Source of the DNA: Kaistia hirudinis
Lineage (GTDB): Bacteria; Pseudomonadota; Alphaproteobacteria; Rhizobiales; Kaistiaceae
Direction of reading: 5' to 3'
Length of the DNA: 64,000 nt
Assembly (NCBI RefSeq): GCF_014196455.1
Contig: NZ_JACIDS010000003.1
Location: 744,001 to 808,000 of the forward strand
The notes under the pieces were generated by a model. It saw nothing but the letters and a program-made list of their open reading frames with translations, was not told the DNA's origin and did no database searches. The translations under genes and the position numbers were made by a program. How positions within the stretch are numbered: the stretch's first letter is position 1; each line of letters starts with the position of its first letter. Below, one piece after another: positions 51,973-59,500 of the stretch.

Positions 51973-52788
51973 ATGAAGCAGTCCTGGTTTGCCGGCATCG
52001 TGCTTGCCGGCGTTACGGTTGCCGGACTTGCGCTTTCCGGACCTTTCGTGGGTGCCGCCAGCGCGGCGGACATCGCGCAGGAGCCGGCGCCCGTCGTCGC
52101 GTCCTCGACCAATGACTGGCGCTTCCAGGCGACGATCTATGGCTGGCTGACGGGAATGAACGGCGATGTCGGCGTTCGGGGCCTCGGGCCGGCGCGTGTC
52201 AACCTCACCGCCTCCGACGTGCTGTCTGATCTCGACGGCGCGCTGATGGCGTCACTCGCGGCCGAGAACGACCAGTTCCTGTTCATCTCTGATTTCATCT
52301 TCGCCCGGGTCTCGGACGACGGCACGATCCGCAACGGCGCGCTCGGCTTCGATTACACGCAGAACCAGGCGATCGTGCAGGGCCTCGCCGGCTACAAGCT
52401 GCCGCTCGGCATCCCCAAACTGACGCTGAGCCCGACGGTCGGCTTCCGCTACATGTATCTCAATGCCGATCTCGGCATCACGCCGGCCGGCGTGCCGATA
52501 ACGCTGTCCGACGGCGGCACCGAGCAGTGGATCGATCCGACGGTCGGCCTCTACGGCCACTACGACATCACCGACAAGTGGTTCATCAACGCGCTCGGCG
52601 ACATCGGCGGATTCGGCGTTAGCTCGGACCTGACCTGGCAGGCCTTCGGCGCGGTCGGCTACAACTGGACCAAGACGCTCTCGACCTCGATCGGCTATCG
52701 CGCGATCTATGAGGATTACGAGGACGGCGGCTTCGTCTACAACATGACGCAGCAGGGCGTCTTCGCCGGCCTCGGCATCCATTTCTGA
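51973..52788 (+). CDS. Outer-membrane beta-barrel protein
   Basis: A 271-residue protein with a signal peptide (MKQSWFAGIVLAGVTVAGLA, cut around GAASA at residue 31-32). The mature part alternates hydrophobic and polar residues, starting WRFQATIYGWLTGMNGDVGVRG, with repeated aromatic turns such as FRYMYLNADLG and YGHYDITDKWFINALGDIGGFG. It ends in phenylalanine (GLGIHF), the C-terminal residue favoured by the BAM machinery. This is an OmpA/OmpW-like barrel of about eight strands by size. The ligand is unknown. Confidence 0.82.
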   Translation: MKQSWFAGIVLAGVTVAGLALSGPFVGAASAADIAQEPAPVVASSTNDWRFQATIYGWLTGMNGDVGVRGLGPARVNLTASDVLSDLDGALMASLAAENDQFLFISDFIFARVSDDGTIRNGALGFDYTQNQAIVQGLAGYKLPLGIPKLTLSPTVGFRYMYLNADLGITPAGVPITLSDGGTEQWIDPTVGLYGHYDITDKWFINALGDIGGFGVSSDLTWQAFGAVGYNWTKTLSTSIGYRAIYEDYEDGGFVYNMTQQGVFAGLGIHF

Positions 52789-52799
52789 GGCGCGCGAGC

Positions 52800-53297
52800 C
52801 TATTCGCTCCCGCGCGGCGAAACGCTCACGGGATCGCTGGCGGGGAAGCTCTCCTCCAGCGCCTCGTCGAGCCGCTCGTCGAGTTCTGCCGCCGTCTCGT
52901 CCGGCAGGGACGGAACGATCTCGGTCCTGATCGGCATGCCCTGCTTGAGCGCCAGCGTCACCGGCGTCCTCTCGGCAATCTCGGCCAGCCGCGCGATCTC
53001 GGCCTCGCCGAGCGGCGCACCGAAGCGCAGCCGGCGCGCGACGCTGAGTTCCTTCCCCGCGCGGTGAAGCTCGACTTCGGCATGGATCGTGCCGAGCTCC
53101 CAGCCCTTGCGCGCACCATACATGCGGAGCGTGATCGCCGTGCAGGCGGCGAGCCCGGCGAGGACATGGTCGAACGGGGTCGGCGCGGTCCCGCCGCCGC
53201 CGCGATCCACCGGTTCATCGACGGCGAGATTGTGGGATCCGGCCGAGATCGCCACGGCATAGTCCGTCGCTCCCAGCGTGGCCTTGATGGTCGACAT
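52800..53297 (-). CDS. OsmC-family protein lacking the second catalytic cysteine
   Basis: A 165-residue OsmC/Ohr-like protein. HNLAVDEPVDRGGGGTAPTPFDHVLAGLAACTAITLRMYG is the typical OsmC N-terminal half with Cys52. In the usual second motif (CPVH-like) this protein reads AERTPVTLALKQG, so Thr111 replaces the resolving cysteine, and peroxidase activity as in OsmC is doubtful. The last 25 residues (LDERLDEALEESFPASDPVSV) form a short acidic tail with an SFPASDP motif that occurs as a separate small module in other proteins. It is convergent with the barrel gene (11 bp). Confidence 0.85.
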   Translation of the reverse strand: MSTIKATLGATDYAVAISAGSHNLAVDEPVDRGGGGTAPTPFDHVLAGLAACTAITLRMYGARKGWELGTIHAEVELHRAGKELSVARRLRFGAPLGEAEIARLAEIAERTPVTLALKQGMPIRTEIVPSLPDETAAELDERLDEALEESFPASDPVSVSPRGSE

Positions 53298-53335
53298 CGC
53301 GCCCTCCGTGATCGTTCAAGCCGATCTTCGCGCGC

Positions 53336-56300
53336 CTACCACTGCACGCGCAAGCCGAAGCTGCCCGACCACGCATCGCCGCTGCCGAAGGCTGAGGCAT
53401 AACTGGCCTCGCCATAAAGGCTCGTCCGTGCCGCCACCCGCAGCGCGCCGCCAAGGCCGATCTCGCCGGTGAGGCGGCCGGTCTGCTGCGCCAGCGAGGT
53501 GCCACCCACGCTGACATCGGTGTCGCCGATGAAGGCATAATAGAGATTGGCGATCACATAGGCATTGTAGCGCATGGCATCGAGCGCGATGGCGTCCACG
53601 AAGCCGGAATGCTCGAGGCGCACCCCGGCCCGGCCGAGCAGGCTCTCGCCGGACAGGCCGACCGCGACGCCGTCGGCATCCGTCAGGTCGTCGAAGCCGA
53701 GCGAAGCGTAGAGAAGCTGCGCCTGCGGCACGATCGCGATCGAGGGAGTCGGCTGGAATCGCTGGCCGACTTCCAGGCTGAGCGCGGTGCCGACCGCGGA
53801 GTTGCCGCCCACCAGCGCGCCGGCGTCGCTCGTGGAGATCCCGGTGTCGAAATAGGTCAGCTGGCCGACGGCATCGGCATAGAGCCCGTCCTGGCCCCAA
53901 TAGGTGAGCGTGCCGCCGAAGCCATAGGCGTCGGTGTCGATCCGGCCGCTCCCTGCGGTTCCGTGCGAGGCGGCGTCCACATTGACCTGCGAGCGGCCGA
54001 AGGTCGCCGTGACGCCGGCCGTGACGAGGCCGGGCGCGGCAACCGGCAGTTCGGCCGCGATGCCGGTCTGTCCGAAGGCGAGGTCCTGCCGGTAGGGCGA
54101 GCCCGTATCGGGGGAGGTGCTCGACGAGAGGCCGGCGCCGCGCACGAAGGCGCCGCCCGGAACCGTCGTCGTCGCCGCGCCGACCGTCCAGCCGCCGGTG
54201 CGCTGCTCCAGCGTGCCGATGCTGGCGGCGCTGTAGGCGAGCAGCGTGGCGGGATAGGCGCGATAGGTCTGTGCGGCGATGGAGAGGTCGCTCCGCAGAT
54301 ACCAGTTGCCGTTGCCGGCATCCGTGCCGACGCCGCCCTGATAAAGGCGGTAGTCATAGGCGCCGGCGATGGTGCGGCCGAGCGAAAAGGCGTCCGACGG
54401 CGAAGCACCGGCGATGGTGACGATCTCGATGCCGCTTCCGCTGGTCTGGGCGCCCTTGCCGCCGAGATTGACGATGGCGAGGCGGCTCCGGCCGGAGACA
54501 TCGCCCTGGACGACCAGCCTGTCGGTCGGGGAGGTGTCGCCGCCCAGCGCCGTGCCGAGAACGATGCTGCCGCCGCCCGCATAATTGCCGGACACGGTCA
54601 GGACGGTGCCGGCCGTCATGCCGGCCAGCGACACGGTGCCGGCATTGGCGAGACTCGCGACGGTCTGGCTGAAGCCGGAGAGGTCGAGCACCGCGCCGGA
54701 AGCGACGGTGAAATCGGATGCGGCCGAGAAGGCGCCCTCGGCGCCCGCCGCCAGCGTGCCGGCCGTGACATCCGTGGTGCCCAGATAGGTGTTGGCGCCG
54801 GTCAGGATGGTGCGGCCGTTGCCGGACTGGACCAGCGAGATCGAGCCGGTGATGTCGGGCGCGAAGGTGTAGCCCGTCTCGTCATGGCTGAAGACGACGG
54901 TCGCGATGCCATCGCCGCCGGTGACTTCGGCCGCGTCCAGCGTGCCGGCGCCGAGGCCGATCGTCAGCGTGCCGGTCGAGTCCGAGGCGCTCGCCAGCGT
55001 GACGATGCCGTTGCCGCCGTCCACCGTGATTGCGCCCTGACCGGATATCGTGAGCGCGCCCGCGCCCGCTTCACCGACCATGACATCGCCGGCAACCGTC
55101 CAGACCGAGCCGAGCCCGGCGACCGTGACGTTGCCGATGCCCGTCGCGCCATTGCCGATGACAGCATCGGCGCTCTCGAGCGTGCCGCCGGCCGTCACCT
55201 GGAGAATGCCCGTACCGGAGCCGCCGACGACAAGCTCGCCCGATACGGCGAGATCCGAACCGGCGGCGTTGACGAGCACCGTGCCCTCGCTGCCCGCAAG
55301 CGCGCCGACCAGCGCGCCGGCCGCGGTGACCGTGCCGCCGGCATCGATCGTCAGCGCGCCGGTGCCGGCGAGGCCGACAGCGAGCGAACCGCCGACGGTC
55401 AGCGTGGAGCCCGCATTGGAGACGACCGCCGATCCCGTGCCGGATGCGTCGGCGCCGAGGATCACGTCGGTGGCGGAGACCGCCGCGCCGTTGCCAACCG
55501 TGAGCGCGCCCGCTCCGGCGTCGCCGACGGTCAGCGTATCCACGATATCGAGGGTCGATCCGTCATCGGTGAGGGCGATCGTGCCGGTGCCGCCCGTCTC
55601 GCTGCCGATCGTCGCCGATCCCGCCGTCGCGTTTGCGCCGAGGCCGATCGACAGGCTGGCGTCGCCGGCCGCGCCGACGATGAGCGCATCGGTGACGGCG
55701 AGGCTTGAGCCGGAGCCGGAAAGGGTGATTGCGCCGCTGCCGCCGGCCGAGAGGCCGGCCGTCAGCGTGCCGGTGGTGACCGTGCCGGCCGAATTGATGT
55801 CGAGCAGGCCACTGCCGGCCGCCCCGACCACCAGCGCATCGGTGACCTCGAGCGACGAGCCTTCGCCGGTCACATGGATCGTACCGGAGCTGTCGGCGAG
55901 TGCGCCGAGCGTCGCGCTGCCCGTTATGGCGCTACCGGCCGCCTCGACCGTCAATGTCGCGCTGCCCGCGTTGCCGACGACGAGCAGGCCGTCATTGGTC
56001 CAGCTCGATCCATCGCCGGTGACGACCACGGTGCCGGTGCCGCCGGACTGGTCGCCGAGAACTGCGCTCGCCGATATGACCGCGCCGCCGGCCTCGACCG
56101 TGAGGGCGCCCGCTCCGGCGCCGCCCAGCGTCAGCGGGCCATTCGTCGTCAGCGTCGAGCCGGCACCGGTGACGCGGATCGTGCCGCTGCCGCCCTGGAG
56201 GGCTCCGGCGACCGCCGTGTCGGTGGTCACGTCCGCACCCGCCTCGAGGATCAGATTGCCGGCCCCGGCCGACCCGATCGTCAGCAGGCCGGTATTGCTC

Positions 56301-57133
56301 CAATTCGAACCGGCGCCGTTGAGCGTGACCGTGCCGGTCGCGCCTGCCGCCGTGCCGATCGTGGCCCCGAGGCTCGCGACGGAGCCCGCCGCCTCGATGC
56401 GCAGGCTGCCGGTGCCGGCGCCGCCGACCGTCAGCGCGCCCTGCACGTCGAGCAGCGAATCCGTGCCGGTGACGAGGATGGTGCCGTTGCTGCCGGCGAG
56501 CGCGGCGGCGGTGAGATTGGTGGTGTCGACCTCGCCGCCCCCGGAGACGGTCAGGAAGCCGGTCCCGGCGCTGCCGACCGTGACATCCTTGTCGACGGTG
56601 ACGACGGTGCCCGCGCCATCGACGGACAGCGTGCCGCGCGCGCCGGTGCTGTTGCCGAGGATCATGTCGCCGCCGACGCCCATGGTGGCGGACATGTCGA
56701 CGGTGAGCGTGCCGGTTGCCCCGGTCTGGTCGCCCACCAGAACGTCGCCGCCGGCCTTCCAGTCGGAGCCGAGCCGGGTGACCGTGACCGCCCCGGTGCC
56801 GTATTCGCCGATGATGGCGGCGTCGGTGGAGGTCGTCAGCGTGCCGCCGGCGGTGATCGTGAGCCGGCCGGAGGTCGTGCCGTCGGTGCTGCCGAGGATC
56901 ACGGTCGCGGCGCTCGCGCCGGCCGTGGTGATCTGCGCCTCGCCGCCATTATCGATGACGACGATGTCCGCGGCCGTAGGGACGGCGGCCGGCGTCCAGT
57001 TCGCCCCCGTATTCCAGTCCGCTGCGCCCGTGTTCGACCAGACGCTCTGGCCGTGCGCGGTACCGGAAAGCAGCATGGTGGCGAGGAATGCGAGGCCCGC
57101 ATGTCGCGCGACCGGCGAACCGGATGCTGTCAT
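53336..57133 (-). CDS. Autotransporter with about eleven 50-residue passenger repeats
   Basis: A 1265-residue type V secreted protein. A signal peptide (ending near residue 28, TAHGQS) is followed by a first 150-residue beta-rich part. About eleven 50-residue repeats then span roughly residues 184-700, each opening with LTVGGAG-like and including GTGxLTVxAGGxVT and GTGTVxVTGAGS motifs, the T5SS/PEP-CTERM-associated repeat type. Beyond residue 700 come the autotransporter-associated segment (GRTILTGANTYLGTTDVTAGTLAAG) and a linker. A C-terminal barrel of about 270 residues ends FGLRVQW. Start ATG 57133 (MTASGSPVAR) was chosen over one 16 codons upstream. Adhesion or surface display is likely. 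Confidence 0.9.
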   Translation of the reverse strand: MTASGSPVARHAGLAFLATMLLSGTAHGQSVWSNTGAADWNTGANWTPAAVPTAADIVVIDNGGEAQITTAGASAATVILGSTDGTTSGRLTITAGGTLTTSTDAAIIGEYGTGAVTVTRLGSDWKAGGDVLVGDQTGATGTLTVDMSATMGVGGDMILGNSTGARGTLSVDGAGTVVTVDKDVTVGSAGTGFLTVSGGGEVDTTNLTAAALAGSNGTILVTGTDSLLDVQGALTVGGAGTGSLRIEAAGSVASLGATIGTAAGATGTVTLNGAGSNWSNTGLLTIGSAGAGNLILEAGADVTTDTAVAGALQGGSGTIRVTGAGSTLTTNGPLTLGGAGAGALTVEAGGAVISASAVLGDQSGGTGTVVVTGDGSSWTNDGLLVVGNAGSATLTVEAAGSAITGSATLGALADSSGTIHVTGEGSSLEVTDALVVGAAGSGLLDINSAGTVTTGTLTAGLSAGGSGAITLSGSGSSLAVTDALIVGAAGDASLSIGLGANATAGSATIGSETGGTGTIALTDDGSTLDIVDTLTVGDAGAGALTVGNGAAVSATDVILGADASGTGSAVVSNAGSTLTVGGSLAVGLAGTGALTIDAGGTVTAAGALVGALAGSEGTVLVNAAGSDLAVSGELVVGGSGTGILQVTAGGTLESADAVIGNGATGIGNVTVAGLGSVWTVAGDVMVGEAGAGALTISGQGAITVDGGNGIVTLASASDSTGTLTIGLGAGTLDAAEVTGGDGIATVVFSHDETGYTFAPDITGSISLVQSGNGRTILTGANTYLGTTDVTAGTLAAGAEGAFSAASDFTVASGAVLDLSGFSQTVASLANAGTVSLAGMTAGTVLTVSGNYAGGGSIVLGTALGGDTSPTDRLVVQGDVSGRSRLAIVNLGGKGAQTSGSGIEIVTIAGASPSDAFSLGRTIAGAYDYRLYQGGVGTDAGNGNWYLRSDLSIAAQTYRAYPATLLAYSAASIGTLEQRTGGWTVGAATTTVPGGAFVRGAGLSSSTSPDTGSPYRQDLAFGQTGIAAELPVAAPGLVTAGVTATFGRSQVNVDAASHGTAGSGRIDTDAYGFGGTLTYWGQDGLYADAVGQLTYFDTGISTSDAGALVGGNSAVGTALSLEVGQRFQPTPSIAIVPQAQLLYASLGFDDLTDADGVAVGLSGESLLGRAGVRLEHSGFVDAIALDAMRYNAYVIANLYYAFIGDTDVSVGGTSLAQQTGRLTGEIGLGGALRVAARTSLYGEASYASAFGSGDAWSGSFGLRVQW
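55030..56585 (-). repeat. Tandem 150-bp coding repeats in the autotransporter passenger
   Basis: Period is 150 bp (50 codons), about eleven units, with alternating LTVGxAGxGxLxVxAGG and GTGTIxVTGxGS motifs at the protein level. DNA identity between units is moderate, so they are old or diversified rather than fresh duplications. Confidence 0.8.
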
Positions 57134-57359
57134 CCGAATCGCCCCCCATTGTCGCGTCGACGCCGGCACTCGCACCCCCACTTCGCCCCGAGATGACGAT
57201 CCGCCGAACGCGAAACCTTTTGCGACGGATCTTGAGGATGACTTTGGCGATTCACGCTTAATGCCGGGTTAACCATAACGTCAGCTGCGCGGCTTTACCT
57301 GTGGAGGCCGAGCGGCGAGGCTGGGGATGTCGTCCTTCCGCGTCGCCTCGGAGAACCCC

Positions 57360-58709
57360 ATGCAAGACCGCCTCTGGATCCGTGATCCCCTCGCCATTCT
57401 CGCCGAAGGGGCGGAGCGCGGTGTCGTCGTCGAGGGGGACCGCATCGCGGAACTGGTGCCGAAAGGCGCCGAGCCCGCCGCGGCGGTGCAGCGCATCTTC
57501 GATGCGGCGCGCCATGTCGTGACGCCGGGCCTCGTCAATGCGCATCATCATTTCTATTCGAATCTGACGCGCACCCATCCGGACGGTATCGACAAGCCGC
57601 TGATGCCCTGGTTGGCCGCGCTCTATCCGCGCTGGGCGGCGAAGCTCAATCCGGACAATTTCCGCCTCGCCAGCCGCATGGCTCTGACCGAGCTGCTGCT
57701 GTCGGGCTGCACCACGGCCTCGGATCACCATGCGATGTTCGCGCGCGGTCTCGAGGACGCGATGGATATCGAGGCGGAGGAGGCGGCGCGGCTCGGCATG
57801 CGGATCACGCTGGTGCGGGGCTCGCGCGATCTCTCGGTCAAGGACGGCATGCTGGCGCCGGAAAACGTTGTCGAGACGGTCGACGCGATCCTGGCCGACA
57901 GCGAGCGCGTGGCGCGGCGCTATCACGACCGCTCGGAGGGGGCGATGACGCAGGTCGCGTTCGCGCCCGATTCGCCCTTCACGGTCAGCGAGACGCTGAT
58001 GCGCGAGACGGCCGCGCTCGCGGAACGGCTCGATTGCCGGCTGCACACGCATCTGGCCGAGCGGCGCGAGGAGGTGACCGCGGCGCGCGAATTATGGGGC
58101 TGCCGGCCGGTCGAGCGGATGCAGGACCTCGGCTGGATCTCGGAGCGCGTCTGGCTCGCGCACGCGATCCATCTCGACGCCACGGAGATCGCGACGCTCG
58201 GCCGCCATGGCGTCTCGGTCTGCCATTGCCCGACATCCAGCATGATGCTCGGCGCGGGTCACTGCCGCACCTGCGAGCTGGAGGCGGCCGGCGTCGCGAT
58301 CGGCCTCGGCGCCGACGCCTCGGCGGCGAACGACGTCTCCAACCTGATGGGCGAGGTGCGGCAGGCGATGCTGCTGAACCGGCTGACCTATGATCCGCGC
58401 GACGTGACGCATCGCGACTCGCTGCGCTGGGGCACCGAAGGCTCGGCCCGCTGCCTCGGGCGGCGCGACATCGGCGCGATCGCCGTCGGGCTCCAGGCCG
58501 ATCTGGCGCTCTACCGGCCCGAGGGCCTGCGCTTTTCCGGCGCGGGCGATCCGCTCGCCGCGCTCGTCTATTGCGCCGCCGACCGCGCCGACCGCGTCAT
58601 GGTGAAAGGCGAGTGGGTCGTCGAGGACGGCCTTCCGCGCGGGGTGGACCTCGACGAGCTGATCTTCGAGCACACGCGGGCGTCGAAGGCCTTCCTCGAG
58701 GCCGTCTAG
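57360..58709 (+). CDS. 8-oxoguanine deaminase-like amidohydrolase
   Basis: A 449-residue metal-dependent deaminase. The HxH motif (VNAHHHFYSNL, His62 and His64), the DHHAMF segment, RLHTHLAERREEV with the active-site His and Glu, HAIHLDATEI and the C-terminal GLGADASAANDVSNLMGE with the metal Asp fit the cytosine/guanine deaminase group. The sequence near CHCPTSSMMLGAG suggests 8-oxoguanine deaminase rather than guanine deaminase. ATG 57360 with GGAGA 6 bp upstream is preferred; ATG 57327 would add eleven residues. It stands alone on its strand. Confidence 0.8.
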   Translation: MQDRLWIRDPLAILAEGAERGVVVEGDRIAELVPKGAEPAAAVQRIFDAARHVVTPGLVNAHHHFYSNLTRTHPDGIDKPLMPWLAALYPRWAAKLNPDNFRLASRMALTELLLSGCTTASDHHAMFARGLEDAMDIEAEEAARLGMRITLVRGSRDLSVKDGMLAPENVVETVDAILADSERVARRYHDRSEGAMTQVAFAPDSPFTVSETLMRETAALAERLDCRLHTHLAERREEVTAARELWGCRPVERMQDLGWISERVWLAHAIHLDATEIATLGRHGVSVCHCPTSSMMLGAGHCRTCELEAAGVAIGLGADASAANDVSNLMGEVRQAMLLNRLTYDPRDVTHRDSLRWGTEGSARCLGRRDIGAIAVGLQADLALYRPEGLRFSGAGDPLAALVYCAADRADRVMVKGEWVVEDGLPRGVDLDELIFEHTRASKAFLEAV

Positions 58710-58734
58710 CGACGCTCAGGGCAAGCCCAGCAAC

Positions 58735-59475
58735 TTACGCGCCCGCGTTCTTGCCGCGCCAGAGCCCGGCGCCGCCTTCCAGTCCCGCCTCGTTCGAGGC
58801 GATGGAGACATTGTCCGGCAGCGTCACGTCGATGTGCTTGGAATTGCCGCCGCCGAGATAGAGGTGGTCGTAGTGCAGCAGCGTGAACAGGATGCCGATC
58901 ACGCGCTCGACCCGCTTGTTCCAGTGTTTCTTGCCCTCGGCCTCGAAGGCGGCGTTGCCGAGATACTCGTCATAGGTCTTGTCGCCGCGGATCGGGTGAT
59001 GGGCGAGTTCCATATGCGGCATCAGTTCGCCGTCGCGGAACAGGGCCGTGCCGGCGCCCGTGCCGAGCGTCAGGACCATCTCCAGCCCCTTGCCCGTGAC
59101 GATCGCGAAGCCCTGCATCTCGGCATCGTTGGTCATCCGCGCCGGCTGGCCGCCGAGGCGCTTGGTGATCGCGTCGGTCAGGCCGAACCCGGCCCAGTCC
59201 TCGGTGCCGAGATTGGGGGCGGTCAGCACCTTGCCGTTCCGCACCACGCCGGGAAAGCCGATCGAGATCCGGTCGAAGGCGGGGAAGTCCTTGACCATGC
59301 CGGCGACCGCATCGAGCAGCGCTTCCGGCGGGCAGGGATGCGGCGTCGGCACGCGCGCCCGCTCCGTCAGCATCTTGCCGCTCTCGTCGATCACCGCCGC
59401 CTTGAGCCCGGTCCCGCCGACGTCGATCGCCAGAATTCCCGCCACGCCGCTCTCCTTCGTCTCAGCTGCCATCAT
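58735..59475 (-). CDS. ROK-family polyphosphate glucokinase-like protein
   Basis: A 246-residue sugar kinase. AIDVGGTGLKAAVIDESG is the phosphate-1 loop; RISIGFPGVVRNGKVLTAPNL, ARMTNDAEMQGFA (catalytic Asp) and LGTGAGTALFRDGELMPHMELAHHP follow, the PPGK-type version of the ROK family that can use polyphosphate or ATP. The C-terminus LYLGGGNSKHIDVTLPDNVSI is typical of that subgroup. Start is ATG 59475 or 59472. It follows the glucoamylase gene on the same strand by 25 bp, so glucose released by that enzyme is the likely substrate. Confidence 0.85.
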   Translation of the reverse strand: MMAAETKESGVAGILAIDVGGTGLKAAVIDESGKMLTERARVPTPHPCPPEALLDAVAGMVKDFPAFDRISIGFPGVVRNGKVLTAPNLGTEDWAGFGLTDAITKRLGGQPARMTNDAEMQGFAIVTGKGLEMVLTLGTGAGTALFRDGELMPHMELAHHPIRGDKTYDEYLGNAAFEAEGKKHWNKRVERVIGILFTLLHYDHLYLGGGNSKHIDVTLPDNVSIASNEAGLEGGAGLWRGKNAGA

Positions 59476-59500
59476 GTTCGTCCGTCTCGCCGCTGCCCGC

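Noticed and set aside
53609-57272. Long plus-strand open frames (699, 740 and 440 codons) opposite the autotransporter gene
   Set aside because: They are antisense shadows caused by the repetitive, GC-biased passenger. They have Ala/Pro/Ser/Asp-rich composition with no domain or ribosome site, while the minus frame has a signal peptide, repeats and barrel.
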